Below are positions 1 through 7,952 of a DNA stretch of 64,000 nt, piece after piece. The notes under the pieces were generated by a model. It worked only from the letters and a program-made list of their open reading frames with translations, was not told the DNA's origin and did no database searches. The translations under genes and the position numbers were made by a program. Positions within the stretch are counted from its first letter, which is position 1. The number at the start of each line of letters is the position of its first letter. This DNA comes from Commensalibacter papalotli (GTDB taxonomy: Bacteria; Pseudomonadota; Alphaproteobacteria; Acetobacterales; Acetobacteraceae), in assembly GCF_947179115.1 (NCBI RefSeq), contig NZ_CAMXCI010000003.1, forward strand, positions 1 through 64,000, written 5' to 3'.

Positions 1-1
1 G

Positions 2-952
2 TGGAACTATATTGAAAAAGAAACTGATTGGGGCAGGCCAAAGGTTGTTCATTATTTTGAAACACAACGTGCAGACGAACATCGAGGTGGGGCTGGGATT
101 TTAACCCCGATTATTCAACGCCTGAAAATGATTACTAAATATGATCAAACAGAAATGGATGCAGCGGTTTTAAATGCGTTCCTTGCGGCCTATTTAGAAA
201 GTCCTTTTGATCCTGCTTCGGCTGCCGATGCATTGGGGTTGGAAAATAATGAAGACTTGATGCGCTATCAACATAATCGTTCTGAATATCATCAAGGTAA
301 AAACTTAACGATTGGGAATATGCGCCTTCCTACATTATTCCCAGGGGAAAAGATCAATACAATCAGTGCTACGCACCCTCATTCTCAATATAAAGAATTT
401 CTTGGCTCGGCACTGCGTCATATTGCTGCGGGAACGGGGCTTTCTACCCAACAAATCAGTCAAGATTGGTCTGATGTAAATTACTCATCGGCAAGAGCAG
501 CGATGTTGGAAGCATGGAAAACTTTAACGCGCAGGCGGGATAATTTTGCCTCTGGCTTTGCCTCACCACTACGCACGGCGTGGCTAGAGGAATGTTGTAT
601 GGTCAATGATCTTCCTTGGCCAAAAGGGGTGACGGATGAATGGTTAATCGACCATATTGATTTGTTAAAAACACCAATTTCCAGATGTAAATGGTTGGGA
701 CCAGGGCGTGGGTGGATTGATCCAGTTTCTGAACGTCAAGGCTCTATTTTAGGGATGGATGCAGGTTTATCTTCTTTGGAATCAGAAACTGCTGAAAATG
801 CAGGCGGTGATTGGGAAGAAATTATTAATCAACGTGCTATTGAAATAGACCGATTTAAACAATTGGGTATTCCTTTGCCAGAATGGGCTGGGAATATTCA
901 AAATGGCCAAGCCTCTTCAGCATCTCAACCGCAACAAAAACCGACTGCGTAA
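2..952 (+). CDS. Phage portal protein, lambda gpB type (5' truncated)
   Basis: The frame is open from the first codon of the window, so the start lies upstream. The visible 316 residues are the C-terminal part of a lambda-family portal, the dodecameric vertex protein through which DNA is packaged and to which the head-tail connector binds. The assignment rests on the sequence character (a conserved stretch ending GAGILTPIIQRLK, then a helical WP-rich region), the Gln/Ser/Ala-rich unstructured end, and the next genes, which follow lambda head order (protease, scaffold, decoration, capsid). An internal ATG at 128 is not the real start, because the reading frame upstream is coherent protein. Confidence 0.85.
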   Translation, partial: WNYIEKETDWGRPKVVHYFETQRADEHRGGAGILTPIIQRLKMITKYDQTEMDAAVLNAFLAAYLESPFDPASAADALGLENNEDLMRYQHNRSEYHQGKNLTIGNMRLPTLFPGEKINTISATHPHSQYKEFLGSALRHIAAGTGLSTQQISQDWSDVNYSSARAAMLEAWKTLTRRRDNFASGFASPLRTAWLEECCMVNDLPWPKGVTDEWLIDHIDLLKTPISRCKWLGPGRGWIDPVSERQGSILGMDAGLSSLESETAENAGGDWEEIINQRAIEIDRFKQLGIPLPEWAGNIQNGQASSASQPQQKPTA

Positions 953-972
953 TAAGTTAAACTGAAAGCATT

Positions 973-1770
973 ATGAATTTTATAGAATTATTAAACCGAC
1001 CTTTGGCGTTGGAACGCGGACGTGCGTCCTTATTAGCCGAGGAAATCATGGCTGGGGATCGGCGGTTATTAGCTGGTATAGGGCAAGCAGAGTTGCCAAC
1101 TGTTGAACATTGTAAAGATATTGCAATTATTGAAATCAAGGGAATATTAGTCCCTGGGGATTTTTACTATTCTGGTTGGGCATGTGGGTATAATTATATT
1201 CGTAATCAATTGGCCAATGCGGTTAATGATCCCACGATTAAAAAAATCATCTTGTTAATTGACAGTCCTGGGGGTGTTGCTTCGGGTTGTTTTGAGCTGT
1301 CGAATATTATCTATAAAATTCGATCAGTTAAGCCAGTCATTGCCATTTGTGATGACAGTGCTTATTCCGCGGCTTATGCAATTGCCAGTGCGGCCAATGT
1401 TGTGACCGTGCCTATGGCGGGTGGGGTGGGCAGTATTGGTGTCATTACCATGCACACAGATATCACCAACGCCTTGGATAAAGCAGGGATTAAAATCACT
1501 ACCATAACCTATGGTGCTTTTAAAGGTGAGAACGCACCAACGACTTCTTTGACCGAAGGTGCGTTAGGTCGCATACAGGCTGATGTCGATTTTTTGGGTG
1601 AAATGTTTGTGAAACAAGTCGCCAGAAATCGTAACTTACCTGCCCAAAAAATACGAGATATGGAGGCAGGAACTTTTCTTGGCTCTTTTGGTGTACAGGC
1701 TGGATTGGCTGATTATGTGATGTCAGCGGATGAGGCTTTTTTATATACACAACAAATAAAAGGAAAATAA
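973..1770 (+). CDS. Prophage head maturation protease, S49/SppA family (lambda gpC-like)
   Basis: A 265-aa serine protease of the S49 (signal peptide peptidase A / lambda gpC) family. It should process the scaffold and portal inside the prohead. The SppA core is visible: a LLIDSPGG segment near residue 95, the nucleophile segment YSAAYAIAS with Ser132, then GGVGSIGV, and Lys184 in GAFKGEN as the likely general base. It begins 20 bases after the portal gene and is followed after 3 bases by the acidic scaffold gene. In lambda the scaffold is the C-terminal part of the same gene; here protease and scaffold are separate. Confidence 0.9.
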   Translation: MNFIELLNRPLALERGRASLLAEEIMAGDRRLLAGIGQAELPTVEHCKDIAIIEIKGILVPGDFYYSGWACGYNYIRNQLANAVNDPTIKKIILLIDSPGGVASGCFELSNIIYKIRSVKPVIAICDDSAYSAAYAIASAANVVTVPMAGGVGSIGVITMHTDITNALDKAGIKITTITYGAFKGENAPTTSLTEGALGRIQADVDFLGEMFVKQVARNRNLPAQKIRDMEAGTFLGSFGVQAGLADYVMSADEAFLYTQQIKGK

Positions 1771-1773
1771 AGG

Positions 1774-2424
1774 ATGGTTAAAACATTGGCCAACAAAAAA
1801 CCAAGACAGCAAAAACAAGCTCATAGTTTTGCACATTTAGTTAACGCTAGGGCAGAAGAATCTGATCCAGAAGATCAAAATGCGGATAATAATGACCAAG
1901 ATAATAATGCCGAGGATGATGGCCAAAATCCCGAAGATCCAAAAGATCAAAACGGCAGAGCCAAAAAAGGCAAAAAAGCCAAGCGTGCTGAGGAAGATGA
2001 TGATGGCACCAACGCTGAAGGGGATGACGACGATATTGATGCTGAAGATGAAGGCGATGACGAAACCGATGCTGAGGATGAAGAAGATACCACCACAGCT
2101 CAAGCTAGAGCAAGAGAACGGGGACGTTGTGCGGCAATCTTTGGTTGTAAAGCTGCGGCCAATAATCTGGCACTTGCGGCGGAGTTGGCATTTGGCAGCA
2201 ACCTTTCACGTAAAAGTGCAATTCGTATTTTAAAGGCAGGGGCAATGACACGGCCATCATCACCAAAACGATCAAAGGCCAGTGCTTTTGATCAACGGAT
2301 GGCACGCGTTACTCATCAATTTGTAAGTCCTGATGCCCCGCACCCCAGTGTTAATCAAAGTCAAGCTGCTAAAATTTTACAAGCAGCAGCAGGAACAGGT
2401 GTTGTTCTGAAAGGAAGTAAATAA
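1774..2424 (+). CDS. Acidic scaffold-like head protein (C-terminal domain of gpC/Nu3 type)
   Basis: A 216-aa protein with a very acidic Asp/Glu/Asn-rich low-complexity tract (about residues 28-110). A helical C-terminal part follows, beginning ARARERGRCAAIFG, a pattern that in related phages is fused to the C-terminus of S49 prohead proteases. It therefore probably acts as the internal scaffold on which the capsid assembles. The ribosome binding site AAAGGA lies in the last codons of the protease gene. The stop overlaps the next ATG (TAATG). The acidic tract creates large meaningless open frames on the opposite strand. Confidence 0.7.
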   Translation: MVKTLANKKPRQQKQAHSFAHLVNARAEESDPEDQNADNNDQDNNAEDDGQNPEDPKDQNGRAKKGKKAKRAEEDDDGTNAEGDDDDIDAEDEGDDETDAEDEEDTTTAQARARERGRCAAIFGCKAAANNLALAAELAFGSNLSRKSAIRILKAGAMTRPSSPKRSKASAFDQRMARVTHQFVSPDAPHPSVNQSQAAKILQAAAGTGVVLKGSK

Positions 2425-2858
2425 TGAGTGCAATAATTATGGGTGGAAGTGCTCAAATAGCTGGAAATATTGATGTCAGCTATCGCCAAGATAACTTAAT
2501 TGCTGGGGATTTACAGCTTGTCACACAAAATATCACGTTGAAAACTGACCAAGGTATTTTGCAGCGTGGCACAGTGCTCAGTAAAGACGAGACTGGGGTT
2601 TATGTTATTTCTAAATTAACCTCTGCTACGAATAATGATGGCACCACTTCAACCACAACACCATCATCCATCGTGGTTTTGGCAGATACATATAACACAA
2701 CAAATGGTGACGTTACTGCTGGGGCTTATTTTACGGGTGAATTTAATGCCAATCGTATCATTATAGATGATTCTTGGACGCTTGATGCATTACGAGATGC
2801 TTCCCGTCCTTTTACTATCTTTTTCAAAGATGTCGTTAATGCTGACAACCCAACCTAA
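2424..2858 (+). CDS. Head decoration protein, lambda gpD type
   Basis: A 144-aa protein between scaffold and major capsid genes, the position of lambda gpD, which trimerises on the expanded capsid surface and stabilises it. The sequence is rich in beta-prone Thr/Val/Ile stretches and has the family pattern of an N-terminal arm, a LKTDQGILQRGTVLSK segment (residues about 48-63) and a central Thr-rich loop. The start overlaps the preceding stop by one base. Assigned from context plus family resemblance. Confidence 0.75.
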   Translation: MSAIIMGGSAQIAGNIDVSYRQDNLIAGDLQLVTQNITLKTDQGILQRGTVLSKDETGVYVISKLTSATNNDGTTSTTTPSSIVVLADTYNTTNGDVTAGAYFTGEFNANRIIIDDSWTLDALRDASRPFTIFFKDVVNADNPT

Positions 2859-2875
2859 GTTTATAAGAGTATAAA

Positions 2876-3946
2876 ATGTCTGAAACACAACAAACTGGAT
2901 TTACAATATATGATACCGCCACATTAATTGGCGTTGTTGAAAATTTAAAAACAGCGAATTGCTTTTTCTTGGATAGTTTCTTTCCACAAGAAGTTGTTTC
3001 CAATGATGGTCATGTTGCTATTGATATTGATGTTGGTAAACGGCGTATGTCGCCTTTCGTTTCTCCTTTAGTAGAGGGGAAGTTGGTTGAAAGTCGGCGT
3101 ATTCAAACGAAACTTTTTAAACCTCCTTATATCAAAGATAAGCGTTCCCCTGATATGATGCGTCCAGTTCGTCGTATGATTGGCGAACAAATTGGTGGTA
3201 ATCAACAGACTGGTCAGGAACGCTATATGGCCGTTCTTGCGATGGAATTAGCTGACCAACAAGATATGTTAAAACGCCGTATGGAATGGATGGCAACGCA
3301 AAGCTTGACGAATGGAAGCTTGACTATTCAGGGGGATGGATATGAAACGGCATTTATTGATTTTGGTCGTGATCCTGATTTAAATATTGTTCTTACTGGA
3401 ACAAGCCTGTGGGATGATACGAACAGCATTGCTGATCCAACTGCAGATACACGGAGTTGGGCAAAACAAGTATTAAAATCTTCTGGTGCGCAAATTACCG
3501 ATTTAGTTTTTACCAATTCAGCTTATGATGCTTTGATTAAAAATGAAAAAATTTATCAAATGTTGTTAAACTCTGCCATTCGTGCCAATGACGATGTCAA
3601 TTTAAAGGGTGGACCATCGATGGCTGCGGGTGCCGTTTTGCAAGGATATTGGGGCACGTATCGCGTATGGTTGTATAATGAATGGTACGTGGATGAAAAG
3701 AATGTGGAACGTCCGATGATCCCTGATGGCATTATGATGGGGATTTCTGATCAATTGGGTGGAACGCGGGCATATGGGTTAATCTTAGATCCCGCATTAG
3801 GGTATGTGCCAGCACCATTTGCACCGAAAATGTGGTTTGAAAACGACCCAGGACAATTAATGCTGATGTTGCAATCCTCTCCCTTAACCATTCCAACCCG
3901 AATTAATGCAAGCTTTGTTGCACATGTTACCAAAGGGAATGACTAA
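2876..3946 (+). CDS. Major capsid protein, lambda gpE family
   Basis: A 356-aa protein of the lambda gpE major capsid family, which forms the icosahedral shell. Recognised from the N-terminal pattern (FLDSFFPQEV, then VAIDIDVGKRRMSPFVSP), the central RMEWMATQSLTNG helix, and the C-terminal part describing the capsid insertion. The length is typical (lambda gpE is 341 aa). It follows the decoration gene as in lambda and precedes connector genes. Confidence 0.9.
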   Translation: MSETQQTGFTIYDTATLIGVVENLKTANCFFLDSFFPQEVVSNDGHVAIDIDVGKRRMSPFVSPLVEGKLVESRRIQTKLFKPPYIKDKRSPDMMRPVRRMIGEQIGGNQQTGQERYMAVLAMELADQQDMLKRRMEWMATQSLTNGSLTIQGDGYETAFIDFGRDPDLNIVLTGTSLWDDTNSIADPTADTRSWAKQVLKSSGAQITDLVFTNSAYDALIKNEKIYQMLLNSAIRANDDVNLKGGPSMAAGAVLQGYWGTYRVWLYNEWYVDEKNVERPMIPDGIMMGISDQLGGTRAYGLILDPALGYVPAPFAPKMWFENDPGQLMLMLQSSPLTIPTRINASFVAHVTKGND

Positions 3947-3948
3947 TC

Positions 3949-4344
3949 ATGGCAAAAGATCCAAAAAATCCAGACTTCAAAGATCAAAATGAAGGCCTCC
4001 CTCCAGAGCTAAATATTGGGGATAATCCTCCAGGAGCAACGGTGGATAATAATCCATCACCATCTTTACAGAAAGGCTCTGATACTGATGTAACGAAGCA
4101 GAATGATCAAAAATCTTCTGCTTTTTTTGCGTCCACAGGAACCACTACGGTTACATTGATGCGTAATCGCACTTTATATCATAATGGGGTGCGATATAAA
4201 GGGGGAACAATCCTCGATTTGCCTCAACAAGATGCAGATCATTTGATTAAACATCATTATGCAGTTGAGGGGTCTATTTTACCAGCTGGAGGGGTCATTA
4301 TTCCTCAACCCCATATCCCCAAAGAAGGAAGTGATGTCAGTTAA
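3949..4344 (+). CDS. Unrecognised head/connector-region protein
   Basis: A 131-aa protein starting 2 bases after the capsid gene. The first half is Pro/Asn/Asp-rich and probably disordered. The second half (about residues 58-110) is a compact beta-rich segment containing TTTVTLMRNRTLYHNGVRYKGG and ending VEGSILPAGG, which resembles a small SH3-like or loop domain. The position (after capsid, before the FII-like gene) suggests a head completion or connector role, comparable in place to lambda FI. Function not established. Confidence 0.45.
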   Translation: MAKDPKNPDFKDQNEGLPPELNIGDNPPGATVDNNPSPSLQKGSDTDVTKQNDQKSSAFFASTGTTTVTLMRNRTLYHNGVRYKGGTILDLPQQDADHLIKHHYAVEGSILPAGGVIIPQPHIPKEGSDVS

Positions 4345-4666
4345 TTTTAAAGACCTTGTGCTAATCCCTTGTATGAATTCGTTTGGCAGAGGGGTTCTTT
4401 ATCACAATCAAAATGGTCAGATCCAACTAATAAAAGCGATATTTGATGATGTGACACGTCTACAAGACCCCATTACGGGAATAGACGGTGGAAACAGTGG
4501 AATTGTTGCTACGCGTGTAGTGATGGGTATTCGCCTTGATGATTTGTCCAGCAAACCAGATATGGGGGATTGGGTGACGATTGAGGGCATCGATTACTTT
4601 GTTCAAGAGGTGCAAGTTGATGGGCAAGGGGGCGCACATTTGATTTTGAATAATGCTGAGGTTTAA
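4334..4666 (+). CDS. Head-tail joining protein, FII-like
   Basis: A 110-aa protein. The start chosen is the ATG at 4334, overlapping the end of the previous gene, because AAGGAAG lies just upstream. A longer open frame reaches back to 4259 inside the previous gene. It has a beta-rich profile with the segment GDWVTIEGIDYFVQEV near the C-terminus, typical of small head-tail adaptor proteins (FII-like) that cap the connector. It abuts the next gene with no gap. Confidence 0.6.
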   Translation: MSVNFKDLVLIPCMNSFGRGVLYHNQNGQIQLIKAIFDDVTRLQDPITGIDGGNSGIVATRVVMGIRLDDLSSKPDMGDWVTIEGIDYFVQEVQVDGQGGAHLILNNAEV

Positions 4667-5155
4667 ATGATGCAACCAAATAAGATTTTATATAGGTCTC
4701 TTTTACGCAATCGATTGGCAATTATTTTACAAGAAACGCAATTGGTTCCTGATGATCGCATCTTTAAAAACTTTCCTATCAAGGTTCCACAAGATCGATT
4801 GCCTTGCTTCTTTACATCTTCACCATCGGATCATGCAGAGGCTTTAACCGTTGGCACGCCTGTTTTTATTCGAACGGCCACTTTGGTTACTCAATATTTT
4901 TGCAGTTTTGTCAATATTGATAATGCTTCAGATCAGATAGATGCAATTTGTTATAAAATCGAAGATGCCATTCTATGCGATTATGATTTTCAAAAAATGG
5001 TCGAACAGATCCCATCTTTTGATACAGATATTGTATTTCACGGAGATACAGGTAAACAAATTGCCGAAATACGCTTTGTGATGTCATGTAAATATCGTGC
5101 AGAATTCAATCCGCAAGGTGCCATGCTTGATCATATCACAGGTCAAACCATTTAA
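4667..5155 (+). CDS. Minor tail / tail terminator-like protein
   Basis: A 162-aa protein between the head-tail joiner and DUF2635. Its N-terminal LLRNRLAIILQET and later GKQIAEIRFVMSCKYRAEF segment fit the fold class of phage tail-completion proteins (gpU/gp37-like), where the C-terminal strand pattern is conserved. Immediate abutment with the joiner gene indicates translational coupling. Assignment is by position and shape, not by a diagnostic motif. Confidence 0.5.
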   Translation: MMQPNKILYRSLLRNRLAIILQETQLVPDDRIFKNFPIKVPQDRLPCFFTSSPSDHAEALTVGTPVFIRTATLVTQYFCSFVNIDNASDQIDAICYKIEDAILCDYDFQKMVEQIPSFDTDIVFHGDTGKQIAEIRFVMSCKYRAEFNPQGAMLDHITGQTI

Positions 5156-5179
5156 TTATTATTACAGAGAAACTTAATC

Positions 5180-5383
5180 ATGTTTATTAAACCAGCACCA
5201 GGACGAATGGTGCGCTGGCCTACGTCCATGCGCCTTTTGTCTGATCAAGGTGAAGAGGTTCCTGATGATCTTCATTGGCAACGTCTTATTCAAACAGGGG
5301 ATGTGATCATACTTCCCTCTTCAAGCTCAGAGATAAAAAAAAGCACGATGGCAATGGTAAAAAAGGAAGAAAAAGATGGCTGA
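5180..5383 (+). CDS. DUF2635 family tail protein (Mu gp38-like)
   Basis: A 67-aa protein starting MFIKPAPGRMVRWP, the signature opening of DUF2635 proteins encoded directly before the sheath gene in Mu-type phages. Its exact role is unknown in the family; it marks the start of the contractile-tail module. It overlaps the sheath gene by 8 bases. Confidence 0.8.
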   Translation: MFIKPAPGRMVRWPTSMRLLSDQGEEVPDDLHWQRLIQTGDVIILPSSSSEIKKSTMAMVKKEEKDG

Positions 5384-6857
5384 TACAATTTCTATTCGTG
5401 GGTATTCTAGTGAGAACCGTGTGCCTGGCCTTTTTTTTGCATTGGATGCTTCCAAAGCGAACACAGCAACAGCACGGCGCAGGGTATTATTAATTGGACA
5501 AAAACTTGTTTCAGCCAGTGGAACCCCTGATATTGCTGTTGAAGCTGCTGGCGTGACTGCTGTGCAAGGTGTCTATGGCCAAGGGTCACAAATTGCCCTA
5601 ATGATAGAGGCCTATCGTAAAATCGATACGCGGGGTGAGGTCTGGATTTTACCTTTATCTGACCCAAGTGGGGGCGGTAAAGCAACAGGTTCTTTGACTT
5701 TATCGGGAATAGCTACACAAGCAGGCAAGATTACTTTTTATGTTGGAGATCAGCTTGTTGAACAATATGTGAGCAACGGCGATTCAGCAACTAATATAAT
5801 TAAAAGCTTTGCCGATCGTGTGAATGCTTTTTCTAATTTACCTGTAACAGGAACAGCTAAAGATACAAAAATAACGTTTACAGCTAAAAATGCTGGAGCC
5901 TGCGGTAATGATATTGCTTTGGGGATTAATCTTCTTGGTGAAATTGCAGGGCAACGATTACCTGCAGGGATTACTGCAACAATTGCTCAAATGCAGGGTG
6001 GGGTTGGGGTGCCATCAACATTGACATCGTCTTTGTCTGGCCTTGGTAATCGTCAGTTTGATTTGTTTATTCATCCTTATGCTGATTTACAATCTTTATC
6101 GATTTTTACGGATTTATTGAATGATCAGTCTGGGCGGTGGCAAACCACGGAACAACTTTTTGGTCATTCTATTTCTGCAATCAAAGGAAGTTATGGCACG
6201 ATTACACCTCTTGGTACACAGTTAAATGACCAGCATATGACGTTAATTACAACATCAGACAGTCCAACCCATCCAATGATCTGGGCGGCTCAAGTGGGGG
6301 CGCATGTGGCTGTCAGTATGCGTAATAATCCTGCTATTCCTATTACAGGGCTTATTTTAAATGTGATGCCTCCTACCGCTTTGGGAAGTTTGACGTTTAA
6401 TCAACGTAACTCCTTACTTTATGATGGGATTTCCACCTTCATTGTGAATGACAATAGTGACGTTGTGATTGAACGGTTAATTACAACCTATCAACGTAAT
6501 AGCTATGGCAATGACGATAACAGCTATATTAATATCGAAACCATCCTGACCGCTGCAATTTGTATCCAAGATATGAAACAATATTTGGCCTCTCAATTTC
6601 CTCGTAACATTTTATTAAGAGATGGCAGTAAAATTACTGCAGGGCAACAGGCAACCACAGCTGAATTAATTGGGAAAACCTGTATTGCAAGATATCGCAC
6701 TCAAGCAAGTAATTTATGGGTGCAAGACGCAGAGGGCTTTGCCAAAGAGCTGACGGCAGAAAATGCAGGGAATGGTACGGTTAAATTATTAATGCCTTAT
6801 CGTTTTTCAGATCAGCTTTTTGTTATTGCTGGCAATTGCCAATTTACCAAAGGATAA
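5376..6857 (+). CDS. Contractile tail sheath protein (Mu gpL-like)
   Basis: A 493-aa sheath protein that polymerises around the tail tube and contracts on infection. Recognised by size, position between DUF2635 and the tube gene, the N-terminal RVPGLFFALDASKANT, and the C-terminal pattern IGKTCIARYRTQ...LMPYRFSDQLFVIAGNCQF, conserved in Mu-type sheaths. A Gly/Ser/Thr-rich insertion domain follows PLSDPSGGGKATG (about residue 95). Presence of a sheath defines this prophage as a myovirus. Confidence 0.92.
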   Translation: MADTISIRGYSSENRVPGLFFALDASKANTATARRRVLLIGQKLVSASGTPDIAVEAAGVTAVQGVYGQGSQIALMIEAYRKIDTRGEVWILPLSDPSGGGKATGSLTLSGIATQAGKITFYVGDQLVEQYVSNGDSATNIIKSFADRVNAFSNLPVTGTAKDTKITFTAKNAGACGNDIALGINLLGEIAGQRLPAGITATIAQMQGGVGVPSTLTSSLSGLGNRQFDLFIHPYADLQSLSIFTDLLNDQSGRWQTTEQLFGHSISAIKGSYGTITPLGTQLNDQHMTLITTSDSPTHPMIWAAQVGAHVAVSMRNNPAIPITGLILNVMPPTALGSLTFNQRNSLLYDGISTFIVNDNSDVVIERLITTYQRNSYGNDDNSYINIETILTAAICIQDMKQYLASQFPRNILLRDGSKITAGQQATTAELIGKTCIARYRTQASNLWVQDAEGFAKELTAENAGNGTVKLLMPYRFSDQLFVIAGNCQFTKG

Positions 6858-6863
6858 TTAAAA

Positions 6864-7235
6864 ATGGCTTCAACACAAGGTGCAATTGGTGGTTATGCAA
6901 CCCTTACCATTGATGGTGAGGTTTGGAACGCCAAAGATATAAAATTTACAGTTAATGGGTTTAAACGAGAAACTGTGGTTGCGCAAACGGGCGTTGCTGG
7001 GTTTACCAAAATGCCAACCCAAGGATCGATTTCAGCAACATTAATTGATCGTAAAGACAAATCTATTGCTGAAATAATGAACAAAGAAAAAGCTACGATT
7101 ATTGCCCGTTTAGGCGCTGGAAAAGTCGTCACAGGAAATGAAATGTGGCTGGTTGAGCAACCAGAACTGAATACCCAAGAGGGAACCTTTGAGGTTAAAT
7201 TCGAGGGCGATGATGTGGTAGAGGATATTGCTTAA
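6864..7235 (+). CDS. Tail tube protein (Mu gpM-like)
   Basis: A 123-aa tail tube subunit. It begins MASTQGAIGGYATLTIDGEVW and contains a KRETVVAQTGVAGF segment, both characteristic of Mu/P2-type tube proteins. It follows the sheath after 6 bases, the normal sheath-tube order. Its last base overlaps the first base of the chaperone gene. Confidence 0.9.
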   Translation: MASTQGAIGGYATLTIDGEVWNAKDIKFTVNGFKRETVVAQTGVAGFTKMPTQGSISATLIDRKDKSIAEIMNKEKATIIARLGAGKVVTGNEMWLVEQPELNTQEGTFEVKFEGDDVVEDIA

Positions 7236-7831
7236 TGGAACCAACAAAAAAGATTACTCTTAATTCATTAATTTTGGTTGATGGTCATGAATATAAAGAA
7301 ATCAACCTCTCTGAACCGATTGCTAATGATGTCATTACAGCATTTAAGTCGATGGGGAATAAAAATTCTGGTGAGGCTTATTATGATGTGCAAATTGCTT
7401 TAATTGCGAAAGTTTCAGGAATTCCAGTTAAAGCGTTGGAGGAACTACCAACCCGTATCTTAGATGAAGCCATAGAATATATAATGGCCTTTCAAAAAAA
7501 TAATGAGGTCGATTGTTCTGAAGATCGTTGGGAGATGGAACTGGATAAGCCAATATCATTATCTGGGGCTGATGGGGACATGATCGAAACATTAACTTTA
7601 CAAGAACCAACTGTAAAGCAACGTAAAATGGCTATGCATCAAATGGATCAATACAGCAATCAGGTTATTGGTGGGTTCGAATTTCAAGTGTCGTTATTAA
7701 CATCGGTTACAGGTCAAAAAATGGCGACTATTTTAAAGCTTCCTATCAGCAAATTTTTCAAAGCTTCGAATTATTTAATGCATTTTTTTCCAAGTGGCCA
7801 AGAAACTGGCGAGAACTTGGTCGGCAATTAA
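7235..7831 (+). CDS. Tail assembly chaperone, short form (Mu gp41-like)
   Basis: A 198-aa tail assembly chaperone between tube and tape-measure genes, which coats the tape measure during tail building. The frame ends at 7831, but a second frame continues past it. A -1 shift at the T7 run 7783-7789 joins residues 1-185 to a 52-residue extension (SKWPRNWRELGRQLIYFFKW, then an acidic/basic helix) ending with the stop at 7945-7947, giving about 237 aa. This short plus frameshifted long product (G/GT-type) arrangement is known in many dsDNA tailed phages. Confidence 0.88.
   Translation: MEPTKKITLNSLILVDGHEYKEINLSEPIANDVITAFKSMGNKNSGEAYYDVQIALIAKVSGIPVKALEELPTRILDEAIEYIMAFQKNNEVDCSEDRWEMELDKPISLSGADGDMIETLTLQEPTVKQRKMAMHQMDQYSNQVIGGFEFQVSLLTSVTGQKMATILKLPISKFFKASNYLMHFFPSGQETGENLVGN
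7783..7789 (+). promoter_or_regulatory. Programmed -1 frameshift slippery site (T TTTTTT)
   Basis: The heptamer T TTT TTT is in the X XXY YYZ register relative to the chaperone frame (codons CAT TTT TTT CCA). Slipping back one base gives TTT TTT TCC AAG TGG and opens a frame that runs to 7947, ending 5 bases before the tape-measure start. The extension begins with the Trp-rich SKWPRNW, typical of GT-type C-terminal extensions. Confidence 0.85.
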
Positions 7832-7952
7832 TTTATTTTTTTAAATGGCCACCCAAAATCATTGATGAAATGACTGGTGAGGAATTGCTTGAAGCAGCTA
7901 TGGCTGTCCAAGAAGGCCAAGAGGCTGAACGTAAAGCACAAAGGTAAGATTA

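Noticed and set aside
1837..2103. Long minus-strand hydrophobic frame opposite the scaffold gene
   Set aside because: It is the complement of the Asp/Glu-rich codons (GAT/GAA/GAC) of the scaffold; the Ile/Phe/Leu content is an artefact.
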